Positions 26,988 to 36,029 of a DNA stretch of 47,187 nucleotides are shown one piece after another (the stretch's first letter is position 1; each line of letters begins with the position of its first letter). The DNA is taken from assembly GCA_947503365.1 (NCBI GenBank), contig CANNDT010000030.1:1-47187 (forward strand), given 5' to 3'. The notes below the pieces were generated by a model, which was not told the origin of the DNA, made no database searches, and was given only the letters and a program-made list of their open reading frames with translations. Origin of the DNA: CANNDT01 sp945876205. Its GTDB lineage: Bacteria > Acidobacteriota > Vicinamibacteria > Vicinamibacterales > UBA2999. The position numbers were made by a program, and so were the translations under genes.

Positions 26988-27019
26988 CTTCACCGTCCGG
27001 TGTTACCCGGACGGTGAAG
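26988..27019. terminator. Bidirectional hairpin between convergent genes
   Basis: Perfect 13-bp inverted repeat CTTCACCGTCCGG with a 6-base loop TGTTAC. It starts 1 base after the symporter stop and ends 22 bases before the end of the aminotransferase relic. Neither side has a T-run, so it is either a non-canonical intrinsic terminator or an RNA-stabilising hairpin. Confidence 0.7.
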
Positions 27020-27041
27020 GGGATTGCTCGCGATCTTCGAC

Positions 27042-27775
27042 TTACGCCGTGGCTTTCGGCGCCGTCGCCGGCGGTCCTTCCTGGACAACCTGCGCGAGCG
27101 CCGCGTTGAACCTGGTCATCTCTTCATAGGTGCCCACCGTGACGCGGACGTAACGGGGCCATTCGGGCCACCGGTCGCCGGCGATCAGGATCTGCTTCGC
27201 CGCCATCGCCTTGTTGACCTGCACGCCGGTCATACCCGCCACCGACATCATGAAGAAGTTGGAGACCGACGGGATCGCGGACGTGCCCGTCAACTTCGAG
27301 ATCTGCTCGAAGGCGAGGTCACGGGCGCGCGTGTTGATGTCCATCCGCTCGGCGATCAGCGTGCCGGTGGGGTTGTTTGGGTTGCAGACGTAATAGGCAC
27401 CGGCGTTCGGATCCGCCTTGATCATCGCTTCGACGTCGTGGGTGTAGTCCTTCCGCAGCGGGACGTGGACCACCTTGTTGCCGATCGCCTTGCTGGCCCC
27501 GCTCCCGTAACCCGGAGACGCCATCACCCAACTGCGCGTCGGCGACGTGAAGGCGGGCACCAGGTTGGCGAGCGGCGTGCCGGATCCGGGATACGGCTGC
27601 GCACGACGTCTGAACTCATGACGCCTCGCGCGGACGGCGCGCCGTCGTCCTGGGCGAAGGCGAACTCGTGGAACAGCGGGATGGCCGCCGCGGCGCCGAG
27701 TGCGATTTTCGCAATCTGCCGGCGGGAATAACCCCGCTCCAGCAGTTCTTTCTGGACGGGTACTGTGAGCGACAT
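27042..27775 (-). pseudogene. Decayed TAT-exported histidinol-phosphate-aminotransferase-like gene
   Basis: The relic begins at 27775 with MSLTVPVQKELLERG and a twin-arginine signal (SRRQIAKIALGAAAAIPLF). After about 50 codons the coding sense jumps to another frame near 27600 (SGTPLANLVPAF, MASPGYGSGASKAIGNKVV), with the block containing the usual ENPLG motif missing. The NPNNPTGTL motif is present but is followed directly by C-terminal sequence (RARDLAFEQISKL, SNFFMM, RYVRVTVGT). About 130 residues are missing, including the DEAY motif and the PLP-binding SK lysine. An active enzyme is therefore impossible. Family membership comes from remembered intact relatives. Confidence 0.8.
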
Positions 27776-28091
27776 GGATGGTCCTCTCTTCCGAAGCGTG
27801 GCTGGCTCCGAAATGGTGGCGAACGCGACTACCAAGACGCGGGCAGTCGTCGCTCTCGCGGAGCAAACGGAGGGCCACGCAGAAAACGCCGCCGGTGATG
27901 ATCCGGCAAGCGCGAGAACATCGTTAAACAAGGCCTGAATCCCCGATAGTTGATGCGGCCGCGTCGTCGTTGCGCAGGCGTTGCGCGAGGTACATCTCTG
28001 AAGGACGCACCGCCACAGCACACCAAATTCGAAGGACTCGATGAGCGCAGCGCGGACGTTGGGGCGGGTGGGCCGTGCTTGAATTCGCCGC
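27776..28091. other. Intergenic stretch without recognisable gene
   Basis: 316 bases between the aminotransferase relic and the end of ychF. No convincing reading frame, hairpin with T-run or promoter was found. It may contain further eroded sequence. Confidence 0.5.
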
Positions 28092-29195
28092 TCACACGTT
28101 GAACTTGAACAGCAGGACGTCACCGTCTTTCACGACGTAGTCCTTCCCTTCCATCCGGTAGCGCCCTTTCTCGCGCGCGGCAGCGACGGAGCCGCAGGCC
28201 ACCAGGTCGTCGTAGGCAACCGTTTCGGCCTTGATGAAGCCGCGCTCGAAGTCAGAGTGGATCACGCCGGCGGCCTGGGGTGCCGTATCGCCGGCGTGGA
28301 TCGTCCAGGCGCGCACCTCCTTCTCACCGGCGGTGAAATAGGTCTGCAGGCCGAGCAGATGGTAGGTGGCGCGAATCAGCTTGCCGATGCCGCTTTCTTC
28401 GACGCCGAGATCTTTCAGGAACTCGACCGCCTCTTCCGGCCCCAGGTCGACGAGATCGCTCTCGATCTGTGCGCTGATGACGACCGCCTCGCAGGACAGG
28501 TGGGTGCTCACGTAGTCCTGGACCTGGCGCACGTAAGGATTGCTGTCCGCCGTGGCGAGGTCTGAATCGCGCACGTTGCAGGCAAAGATCGTCGGCTTGT
28601 CGGTCAGCAGGAACAGCGGCCGCGACAGCGCCCGCTCCTCCGGTGTCAGCTCCACCATCAGCGCCGGCGTGCCCGCATTGAGGGCCGGTTCGATCCTGGC
28701 GAGGACGGCGTCCTCGGCAACCGCGGCCTTGTCGCCGCGCTTGGCGTCCTTGACCAGCCGCTCGCGGCGGCGCTGTACGGAGTCCAGATCGGCCAGCATC
28801 AATTCCGTGTTGATCACTTCGATATCGCGCACCGGGTCGACGGAGCCGGCGACGTGATGAATGTCGGCGTCCTCGAAGCAGCGCACGACCTGCACGATCG
28901 CGTCGACCTCGCGCACGTGCGTGAGGAACTTGTTGCCAAGACCCTCCCCCTGGCTCGCCCCTTTGACGAGGCCCGCGATATCGACGAACTCGATCGCCGC
29001 CGGGATGACGACGCTGGTCTTGGCGATCGCCTTGAGCGCGGCGAGCCGGGCATCAGGCACCGTCACCGTCCCGACATTCGGGTCAATGGTGCAGAAGGGA
29101 TAGTTGGCCGCCTCCGCGTTGCGTGTGCGGGTGACGGCGTTGAATAGAGTGGACTTGCCGACGTTCGGCAGCCCGACGATTCCGGCTCGAAGCAT
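28092..29195 (-). CDS. ychF: Redox-regulated ribosome-binding ATPase YchF (Obg-like)
   Basis: 367 aa, normal length. The start at 29195 (MLRAGIVGLPNVGKST) puts the P-loop GLPNVGKS at the N-terminus as in all YchF proteins; the open frame upstream is not conserved. Further motifs are NYPFCTIDPN (switch I region), VDIAGLVKGASQGEGLGN (G3 DxxG) and the C-terminal TGS domain with FTAGEKEVRAWTI and DYVVKDGDVLLFKFNV. YchF hydrolyses ATP and binds ribosomes during stress. It is a core housekeeping gene and gives this stretch a chromosomal context. Confidence 0.96.
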   Translation of the reverse strand: MLRAGIVGLPNVGKSTLFNAVTRTRNAEAANYPFCTIDPNVGTVTVPDARLAALKAIAKTSVVIPAAIEFVDIAGLVKGASQGEGLGNKFLTHVREVDAIVQVVRCFEDADIHHVAGSVDPVRDIEVINTELMLADLDSVQRRRERLVKDAKRGDKAAVAEDAVLARIEPALNAGTPALMVELTPEERALSRPLFLLTDKPTIFACNVRDSDLATADSNPYVRQVQDYVSTHLSCEAVVISAQIESDLVDLGPEEAVEFLKDLGVEESGIGKLIRATYHLLGLQTYFTAGEKEVRAWTIHAGDTAPQAAGVIHSDFERGFIKAETVAYDDLVACGSVAAAREKGRYRMEGKDYVVKDGDVLLFKFNV

Positions 29196-29367
29196 GGTTA
29201 TGTGGATTTGGCTGCCCGCCCTGGATTGCTCGAGAGCGGCGCGCCACCTGTTCAAAACGTGACAGTCCGACTGGAGGCAGAGAACCAATAATACGGGAAG
29301 GCGCGTCGTGGCGTTGGTTAATCAGTCACGGACGGGGAGCGGATCCGAGAGGAATCGGTCGCATCGG

Positions 29368-29573
29368 CATGCGTATGCCGACCTGAACATCGATGCTCAG
29401 ATCGGCCCCTATGTGATTCTCGACGTCGAGGACACGGGCACTGGCATATCATGCGCGTGGAGCGCACGCCGGGAACCGGGACCCGATTCGACGTGTATCT
29501 GCCGGCGCAGACGTTGCTCACGGCGATCAGGGCGGCGCTGCCTCCAGCACCAGGCAAAGAATCTGAAGATTGA
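29368..29573 (+). pseudogene. Remnant of a hybrid sensor histidine kinase ATPase domain
   Basis: Frame 1 reads YADLNIDAQIGPYVILDVED then TGTGI, the G1 box region of a HATPase domain. A shift in frame at about 29450 continues as MRVERTPGTGTRFDVYLPA, the final strand of the same domain. About 35 residues between the two (F box and G2 box) are absent. The frame ends at the TGA at 29571. The fragment sits between two intact genes on the opposite strand, so a whole kinase gene was evidently lost by deletion. Confidence 0.65.
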
Positions 29574-29583
29574 GTTAGTGAGA

Positions 29584-32367
29584 TCACGGTCGTCCGGCAC
29601 GCCGCTTCAGCAATTTCTCGAGTTCCACGACCACAAGGATCACGCCGGCCAGCAGCGTCGCCGTGATCAAGTCCCCGCCGGACAACGGCAGCGTGTCGAA
29701 CAGGCGGTTGAAGGGCGGAAGGTAGACGACCGCCAACTGCAGGGATACGGTTCCCGCGACGGCCGCAGCCAGCCAGGAATTGGAGAGCACGCCGACGGTG
29801 AGGAGTGAATCGGCATTCGACCGAATCGCCATCACGTGGGCCATCTGTGAAAAGGCCAGCGTCGTGAACACCATGGTCCGCCACCGCTCGTCGCCGGCGT
29901 GCCAGTACCAGTAACCCACGCCCAGCGTGAGCGCGGCCATGACGATTCCCACCCACACGACGTGTGACCCGAGGCCTCTCGCGAAGACGCTTTCGTTCGG
30001 AGGGTAAGGCGGACGTTGCATCACGCCCCGCTCGGCCGGCTCGACACCAAGCGTCAGAGCCGTGGGGCCATCTGTGACCAGGTTGATCCACAGAATCTGC
30101 AGCGGCAGGAGCGGCAGCGGCATCCCCAGGAAGGGAGCGACCAACATCAGCCAGAGCTCGCTGGAGTTGGTGGTCAACAGATACTTCACGAACTTGCGGA
30201 TGTTGTCGTAGATGACACGACCCTCCTCGACGGCGGCGACGATGGTCGCGAAGTTGTCGTCGAGCAGCACCATGTCGGCGGCCTCTTTCGAGACATCGCT
30301 CCCGGTGATACCCATGGAGACGCCAATGTGGGCTCGCTTCAGCGCCGGCGCGTCGTTGACGCCGTCGCCAGTCATGGCGACGATCTCTCCGCGTTGGCGA
30401 AGAGCCTCGACGATCCTGAGCTTGTGCTCGGGCGACACGCGCGCGAATACGACGACCTCCCCTACCGCGTCGGCCAACTGCGCGGCTGGCATGTGCTCGA
30501 GTTCGGCCCCAGTCAGAACGCGGTCGCCAGACGCGATGCCGAGCTCACGTGCAATGTGGCCGGCGGTCAGCGGGTGGTCGCCGGTGATCATGACGGGCCG
30601 AATACCGGCAGCGATACACGTCGCCACCGCGCCTCGCGCCTCGCGACGCGGCGGATCGAGAATGCCGACGAGCCCGACGAACGTCAGGTCTTTTTCGATG
30701 TTCTGGTGAGTCCTGTCATCGGGAAGCCCATCGAGCAGGCGAAACCCGACACCAAGCACCCGCATTCCGTCGCTGGCAAGACGGTCATTCGCGTGGACGA
30801 TTCGGGACGTCCACTTCTCATCGAGTCGCTCGCTGGCGTCGCCGACCCAGACGTCTCGCGAGATGCCGATCAGTTGATCGACGCCGCCCTTCGTAAATGC
30901 GACGTGACGCGGGGCGCCGGCGGCGTCGACGCCCCCCACGCGCCGGAGGACTTCAGCCAGCGGCATCGAGTCACGCGGCCATCGGTGGATGGTCGTCATC
31001 CGCTTCCGCTCGGACTCGAAGGGCACTTCGGCCGTTCGCGGAAACACGCGTTCAAAGTGTGACTTCCCGAACCCGGCCTGCGCGGCAGCGTGGACGAGCG
31101 CGGTCTCCGTCGGGTCGCCGACCGCCGTGCGCGGAGACGACGCATCGGTCTCCTCGTCTTCGAGTACCGCGTCGTTGCAGAGAAGGCCGCCGGCCAGAAG
31201 CAGCGCCAGACCAGCATCCGTGTCGGCGGTGTCATCCGTCGGGGGGCGCTGTGAGGGGGCTTGGCGTGCCCAGCCGTCCAGGCGCAAGGTCCTGCCGTCC
31301 GCGAGCTCGACACGTCGTCCCGCCACCTCCAGGATGGCTGCCCGCATGCGGTTCTCGGTGAGCGTCCCGGTCTTGTCGGAGCAGATGACGGTCACTGAAC
31401 CGAGCGTTTCGACGGCTGCCAGCTTGCGAATGAGCGCGTGTCGCCGCAACATGCGCTGCGCGCCCAGCGCAAGCGCAATCGTCACGACCGCCGGCAATCC
31501 CTCGGGGACCGCTGCCACAGCCATGCTGACCGCCGTCAGGAACATGACCTTGAAGCCCTCGCCCCGGGCGATGCCGATGGCGAACATCACGGCGACGATC
31601 GCCAGGGCCGCGACGGCGAGGCGTGTACCGAGGTGATCGAGCCGGCGCTGGAGCGGGGTCGGTTCGCGATGCACCGCCTGGAGCATCGTGGCAATCGCTC
31701 CCAACTCCGTCCGCATGCCCGTGTGCGTGACGACCGCGTGGCCGCGTCCGTAGGTCACGGCGGTGCCCATGAACACCATGTTGCGGCGGTCGCCGACCGC
31801 GACGACCGATCCGTCAAGCGGAGCCGCGATGGCGGCCGCGTCTTTTTCGACAGGCTGGGACTCGCCCGTCAGCGCGGCTTCCTGAGTGCGCAGATTCGCC
31901 GCGCCGAGGACCCGCCCGTCCGCGGCGACGATATTCCCCGCCTCCAGCAGCATGACGTCGCCGACGACGAGCTCACGAGCCGAGACCTGCTGAAGGTGTC
32001 CGTCGCGCCGCACCCTGACATCCGGGACGGCGAGTCGTTTCAGTGCGGCGATGGCCTGTTCCGCGCGGAATTCCTGATAGAACCCCAACACCGCGTTCAG
32101 CACGACAATCGCGAGGATGGCCACGGCGTCTTTGTAATCGCCCACGGCAAGCGACACCACCGCCGCCACAATCAGGATGATGACCATCGTGGCGGTCAGT
32201 TGTTCCCAGGCGATGGTCCATCCGCTCCGCCCGCCGCCTTCGACCAGCTCATTGGGTCCATCGGCGATCAGCCGTCGCGCAGCGTCCGACGCGGTCAACC
32301 CTCGTTCGGGGTCGCTGCCGACCTGCGCAGCGGCGGTGCTCGGGTCCACTTCGTACCAGGGCTTCAT
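29584..32367 (-). CDS. P2-type cation-transporting ATPase (PacL/SERCA-like)
   Basis: 927 aa starting at MKPWYEVD. The cation-ATPase N-terminal domain is followed by TGESQPVEKD (dephosphorylation loop), VPEGLPAVVTIALALGAQRM (TM4 ion site, P2 type), the phosphorylation site CSDKTGTLTENRM, and the hinge GDGVNDAPALK. LWINLVTDGPTALTLGVEP near TM6 also fits P2 pumps, which move Ca2+ or sometimes Mn2+, Na+ or K+. Ion specificity is not assigned. The gene is divergent from feoAB across a 205-base region containing a palindrome. The start is chosen at MKPW; earlier GTG codons in frame are possible. Confidence 0.92.
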   Translation of the reverse strand: MKPWYEVDPSTAAAQVGSDPERGLTASDAARRLIADGPNELVEGGGRSGWTIAWEQLTATMVIILIVAAVVSLAVGDYKDAVAILAIVVLNAVLGFYQEFRAEQAIAALKRLAVPDVRVRRDGHLQQVSARELVVGDVMLLEAGNIVAADGRVLGAANLRTQEAALTGESQPVEKDAAAIAAPLDGSVVAVGDRRNMVFMGTAVTYGRGHAVVTHTGMRTELGAIATMLQAVHREPTPLQRRLDHLGTRLAVAALAIVAVMFAIGIARGEGFKVMFLTAVSMAVAAVPEGLPAVVTIALALGAQRMLRRHALIRKLAAVETLGSVTVICSDKTGTLTENRMRAAILEVAGRRVELADGRTLRLDGWARQAPSQRPPTDDTADTDAGLALLLAGGLLCNDAVLEDEETDASSPRTAVGDPTETALVHAAAQAGFGKSHFERVFPRTAEVPFESERKRMTTIHRWPRDSMPLAEVLRRVGGVDAAGAPRHVAFTKGGVDQLIGISRDVWVGDASERLDEKWTSRIVHANDRLASDGMRVLGVGFRLLDGLPDDRTHQNIEKDLTFVGLVGILDPPRREARGAVATCIAAGIRPVMITGDHPLTAGHIARELGIASGDRVLTGAELEHMPAAQLADAVGEVVVFARVSPEHKLRIVEALRQRGEIVAMTGDGVNDAPALKRAHIGVSMGITGSDVSKEAADMVLLDDNFATIVAAVEEGRVIYDNIRKFVKYLLTTNSSELWLMLVAPFLGMPLPLLPLQILWINLVTDGPTALTLGVEPAERGVMQRPPYPPNESVFARGLGSHVVWVGIVMAALTLGVGYWYWHAGDERWRTMVFTTLAFSQMAHVMAIRSNADSLLTVGVLSNSWLAAAVAGTVSLQLAVVYLPPFNRLFDTLPLSGGDLITATLLAGVILVVVELEKLLKRRAGRP

Positions 32368-32531
32368 CTGGGGTCCGTCCACTGACACTGTCCTGTGGTC
32401 GGTCCAAAGTGCACGCTGCGGGCCAACCGGCAATTAAGAGAACCGGCGTCAGGGCCCACCTGCCTTGCGGTAGTTTTTCCGCGCGGGAGCGCACTATTCC
32501 GCAGGGCCTGCCGAACCCCATCGGTTACAAC

Positions 32532-32546
32532 TGAGACTGTGTCTCA
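32532..32546. promoter_or_regulatory. Candidate metal-responsive operator upstream of feoAB
   Basis: Perfect inverted repeat TGAGAC-TGT-GTCTCA, 26 bases upstream of the feoA start and in the shared region with the divergent P-type ATPase. An extra TGAGAT half-site lies closer to feoA. It does not match the classic Fur box by eye; the regulator is unknown. Confidence 0.5.
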
Positions 32547-32572
32547 CTTTGTAGTACCATCTGAGATATCCC

Positions 32573-32851
32573 ATGCCTGATGGAGCGACATTCCCTCGTG
32601 ACGCGACCGCTCTTCCCCCGGGGGTTCCCCTGCTGGATCTCGCTCCGGGGACGATTGCCATCCTGCGGACGGTGCTCGATCCCCATTCACATGCCGTGCT
32701 GCGCTCGCTTGGTCTGACCGACGCGGCCCGGTTGCGAATTTGCCGGCTCGGCGATCCGTGCATCATCCAGGTGCGCTCGACGCGCATCGGACTGTCCAGG
32801 GCCGTCGCGCAGTCGATTTACGTCACTGTCGCCGAACAAGAGGTCCTGTGA
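32573..32851 (+). CDS. feoA: FeoA-domain protein
   Basis: 92 aa. An SH3-like FeoA domain occupies residues about 22-90: LAPGTIAILRTVL, LRSLGLTDAARLRICRLGDP, IIQVRSTRIGLSRAVAQSIYV. FeoA assists the FeoB ferrous iron transporter at the membrane. Its stop overlaps the feoB GTG start (GTGA), the usual coupling. The N-terminal 20 residues are less conserved, so a later start is possible. Confidence 0.88.
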   Translation: MPDGATFPRDATALPPGVPLLDLAPGTIAILRTVLDPHSHAVLRSLGLTDAARLRICRLGDPCIIQVRSTRIGLSRAVAQSIYVTVAEQEVL

Positions 32852-34851
32852 CGCCCTCAGCGACCGTGCTCTCCGCGACCGATCTTCTCGTCGCCAACGA
32901 CCTCCGCCGGATCGTCCTGGCCGGCAATCCCAATACCGGCAAGACCACGCTGTTCAACGCGCTGTGCGGGGCACGCGCGAAGACGTCAAATTTCCCGGGC
33001 ACCACAACTGCCGTGCGAACAGGACGCACGCAGTGGTCCGCACTGGCGGGACCGATCGAGGTGTTCGATATTCCCGGCGTCTACGACCTGCACCTGGATA
33101 CGCAGGAAAGCGCCATCGCCCGAGCGACACTCGGCGGCTCCGACGCCGAGGCGCCGGACGCGGTCGTCGTCGTGGTCGTCGTCGATGCGTGCAATCTCGC
33201 GCGCAACCTGGTGCTCGTATCGCAGATCCTGACGGGGGCACATCGCGTGGTCGTGGCGCTCAATATGAGCGACCTGGCGCTGCGCCGCGGCCTCATCATC
33301 GACGCGGCCGCACTCTCCCGCCGACTGGGCGCGCCGGTGGTGCCGCTGGTGGCCAGGAGCGGCAGCGGACTCGACCTGCTGCGCGGGGCGTTGCTGACCG
33401 CCCAGCGAACTCCCGCGCACCTGCCGCCCGCGACGGCAACGCCAGAAGCGTCGATGAAGTGGGCTGAGCAGGTCGCCGACGACGTGACCTCCGGAGGCGC
33501 GGCCGCCAACGACGCCGTTGACCACCTGACCGAGCGCCTCGATCGCGTACTGACCCATCCGGTTCTCGGCGTGCTGGTGTTCCTGGCGGTCATGGCCGGA
33601 CTGTTCTGGATCCTCTTCGCGCTCGCCACCGTGCCGATGGACTTGATCGAAGCAACCTTCGCCGGGCTCGGGCGGCTGCTCGAGACGTGGCTGCCGTCCG
33701 GCCCGGTGCGCGATCTCTTGAGCGAGGGCGTGGTCGGCGGCATCGCGGGGACGATCGTGTTCCTGCCGCAAATCTGCCTGCTGTTCTTCCTGATCACGCT
33801 GCTCGAGGACACCGGCTACCTGGCGCGCGCGGCATTCGTGCTGGACCGGCTGCTCGGGCGGTTCGGTCTGCCAGGCCATGCGTTCGTGCCGTTGCTGACA
33901 TCGCATGCGTGTGCGCTGCCCGGCATCATGAGCGCTCGCCTGATTTCCGATCGCCGCGATCGTCTGGCGACCATTCTCGTCGCTCCGTTCATGAGTTGCT
34001 CCGCCCGTCTGCCGGTATACGTGCTGCTCACCACGCTCCTGTTCGCCGGACGGCCGGCGGCCGCGGGCCTCGCGTTCGCTGGCTGCTATCTGCTCGGCGC
34101 TTCCGCGGCGATGTTCACCGCGTGGCTGTTCGGGCGCACGATCCTGCCGGGACGCGCGCGCCCGATGATCCTCGAGCTGCCGACCTACAAGGTGCCGTCG
34201 GTGAGAAATGCGCTGCTGGCGGCCAGGGATCAGGGTCGGTCGTTCCTCATGACCGCCGGCACCGTCATCGTCGCGATCTGCATCGTGATGTGGTGGCTCA
34301 GCGCCTATCCGAAAGTCGCCCCGCTGCCTCGCGTGGAGGCGCTGCAGCTCGAGGCCGCCACCCCGGGGATCGCCGCCGAGCGCGCCGCGGCGCTCCTCGA
34401 CGAAGCGGCGTCTCTTCAGTCACGGGCCGAACAGGCGGGGAGCTTTGCCGGACGGATCGGACGGACGGTCGCGCCTGTCTTTCAGCCGCTCGGTTTTGAC
34501 TGGCAGCTCACGGTCGGTGTCCTCACCAGCTTCCTCGCCCGTGAGGTGTTCGTATCCACGATGTCCGTGCTGGCCGGCGGTACGGCCGACGCCGACGTGG
34601 ACGACGGCGTGATCGCGCGCATTCGTGGCATGACGCGCGACGACGGCACGGCGGTGTTCACCCCGGCGACCGCCGCGGCGGCGCTCGTCTTCTTCGTGCT
34701 GGCGATGCAGTGTCTGCCGACCCTCACGGTGACGCGGAAGGAAGCCGGCGGCCTTCGATTCGCGGCACTGCAACTGGTGTACATGTCGGGACTGGCCTAC
34801 GTCGTCGCCTTGTTCGTGCATCAAAGCCTGCGGGCGGCCGGGGTATCGTAA
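32848..34851 (+). CDS. feoB: Ferrous iron transporter FeoB
   Basis: 667 aa from GTG at 32848, overlapping feoA by 4 bases. The N-terminal G domain has G1 GNPNTGKTT (residues 26-34), G3 DIPG (74-77) and G4 NMSD (139-142). The GDI helical domain follows, then a membrane part with two gate (Feo) regions, including FLPQICLLFFLITLLEDTGY and LTSHACALPGIMSARLI, and VLTSFLAREVFVSTMSVLAG near the end. The protein imports Fe2+ under reducing conditions. It is shorter than E. coli FeoB (773 aa), but complete in domains. Third gene of the operon follows after 9 bases. Confidence 0.94.
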   Translation: MTPSATVLSATDLLVANDLRRIVLAGNPNTGKTTLFNALCGARAKTSNFPGTTTAVRTGRTQWSALAGPIEVFDIPGVYDLHLDTQESAIARATLGGSDAEAPDAVVVVVVVDACNLARNLVLVSQILTGAHRVVVALNMSDLALRRGLIIDAAALSRRLGAPVVPLVARSGSGLDLLRGALLTAQRTPAHLPPATATPEASMKWAEQVADDVTSGGAAANDAVDHLTERLDRVLTHPVLGVLVFLAVMAGLFWILFALATVPMDLIEATFAGLGRLLETWLPSGPVRDLLSEGVVGGIAGTIVFLPQICLLFFLITLLEDTGYLARAAFVLDRLLGRFGLPGHAFVPLLTSHACALPGIMSARLISDRRDRLATILVAPFMSCSARLPVYVLLTTLLFAGRPAAAGLAFAGCYLLGASAAMFTAWLFGRTILPGRARPMILELPTYKVPSVRNALLAARDQGRSFLMTAGTVIVAICIVMWWLSAYPKVAPLPRVEALQLEAATPGIAAERAAALLDEAASLQSRAEQAGSFAGRIGRTVAPVFQPLGFDWQLTVGVLTSFLAREVFVSTMSVLAGGTADADVDDGVIARIRGMTRDDGTAVFTPATAAAALVFFVLAMQCLPTLTVTRKEAGGLRFAALQLVYMSGLAYVVALFVHQSLRAAGVS

Positions 34852-34860
34852 GGAGCGGCG

Positions 34861-35070
34861 ATGTCCATTGAGTTTTTTCAGCACACCGTCGTGACGCTGA
34901 TCGCGCTCGCCGCGAGTGCAACGCTGGTGCGCCGCGTGTTCGGAGTCGTCGGACCACGTCCAACGCGAACCGGTTGCAGTGGATGTCCGTCAGCCGGAAG
35001 GGCATGCGGACCCGCGACCCAGACGACCAGTGTGGCCGTAAGCGTTCTGGTCAAGCGGACCACGGACTAA
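34861..35070 (+). CDS. FeoB-associated Cys-rich membrane protein
   Basis: 69 aa with one N-terminal membrane helix (TVVTLIALAASATLV) and a cysteine cluster GCSGCPSAGRACG. Such short proteins often replace FeoC downstream of feoB. The last 20 residues (TTSVAVSVLVKRTTD) are poorly typical and may reflect late read-through. Start at ATG 34861 with GGAGCG upstream. Confidence 0.75.
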   Translation: MSIEFFQHTVVTLIALAASATLVRRVFGVVGPRPTRTGCSGCPSAGRACGPATQTTSVAVSVLVKRTTD

Positions 35071-35388
35071 CAGACTCCTCCAAAGGTCCCGCGCTGCAGG
35101 GCCGTCACGCCAAGCCACCTCTGCAGGCGACCGCTGCGGGCCTGGTCCCGGATTTTTCCATAAGGCGTGAAGGAAATATCCCGATCGTCGGCTCGCGACC
35201 ACACCTATCCAACCGTCTTCACGTGCGATGAGCGGCACAGAGCTTGCCTTCTGATCGAACGGTTTGACCGCATGAACGGACCATCGCTCTCCACCAGTCG
35301 ACGCGGGGTATGACGTGTTCCTTCCAACCGGCCGTCACACCGTACGTCTGAGCGGCATGCCATTCAGGCTACAGGGAGAGGAGCATTC
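35071..35388. other. Intergenic stretch without recognisable gene
   Basis: 318 bases after the Feo operon. I see no intact frame and no convincing terminator. Its end carries GGGAGAGGAG, a strong ribosome site for the short CsbD-like frame at 35389. Confidence 0.5.
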
Positions 35389-35484
35389 ATGAATCGCGAT
35401 GAACTCGAAGGTCAGGCCGAGGCACTCAAAGGCAAGAGCACACAGGCGGCCGTGGGCCGCACGGGACCACACGCTCACGTGTGA
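35389..35484 (+). pseudogene. Truncated CsbD-like stress protein
   Basis: 31 codons with a strong Shine-Dalgarno. The start MNRDELEGQAEALKGKSTQA matches the CsbD general-stress protein N-terminus, but the frame then runs into AVGRTGPHAHV and stops, where intact CsbD proteins continue for about 30-40 residues. The end of this frame overlaps the start of the Crp relic in another frame, so a deletion joined the two genes. Confidence 0.6.
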
Positions 35485-35585
35485 ACGCCTTCATAGGCAA
35501 GTTCAAGAAGCTTGGCTTCATTGAAGAGCACCGCGGACTCCTCCACGTCAACCCCGCCCATCTTCGCGACGTTCTCAACGGCGAT
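35463..35585 (+). pseudogene. C-terminal relic of a Crp/Fnr-type regulator
   Basis: The frame reads GTTRSRVNAFIGKF then KKLGFIEEHRGLLHVNPAHL and RDVLNGD. This matches the DNA-recognition helix and wing of Crp-like regulators of the sort ending in FRKLGFIDYNG. The sensor domain is missing. It is joined to the CsbD fragment within about 20 bases. Confidence 0.6.
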
Positions 35586-35751
35586 CGACGTATCGCCATC
35601 GCCGCACCCACCGCGATTCCGCACGCGCCGGAGTCGGAGAGGCACTGGCCTCTGGCGGGATGATGACGCGCGCTCGTGGATTGCCGTCTCGAGCGCCACG
35701 GATACCTTGATGCGCGCGCCGGAGAGTCGTCGGCGCTGAGATGGGGTTGTC

Positions 35752-35946
35752 ATGCTGTATGAGTTCGTCACCACCTATCGTGATCCGATCATTGAACGCG
35801 CGCGGCAGAAGCTGACCGCGCGGCCGTGGCCGTCGGCATCCGCAGAGGAACTCGAGAACGGCGTACCGCTCTTCCTGACTCAACTGTCGGAGAAGCTCCG
35901 ATCGGAATCGACCGGCGCGACGCGGCACGGGCGGGAGTACACGTAG
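35752..35946 (+). pseudogene. N-terminal fragment of a sensor histidine kinase (RsbRD-like domain)
   Basis: 64 codons: MLYEFVTTYRDPIIERARQK, then LTARPWPSASAEELENGVPL and FLTQLSEKLRSEST. This pattern begins the RsbRD-type N-terminal domain found on PAS sensor histidine kinases. The frame stops after RHGREYT, where relatives continue with a four-helix domain. The following bases carry no kinase sequence, so a deletion has removed the rest. Confidence 0.55.
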
Positions 35947-36029
35947 AGTCGTGTCTGGGAATTGGAGGGATTCGTGAAGATCAGAATCAGCGATGTCGTG
36001 AACCACCTGACGCTCCGTCGTTGGCTGGT

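Noticed and set aside
25606..27129. 507-codon plus-strand frame over the symporter
   Set aside because: Same strand but another frame from the clear membrane protein; it is dominated by Arg and Asp and crosses the terminator.
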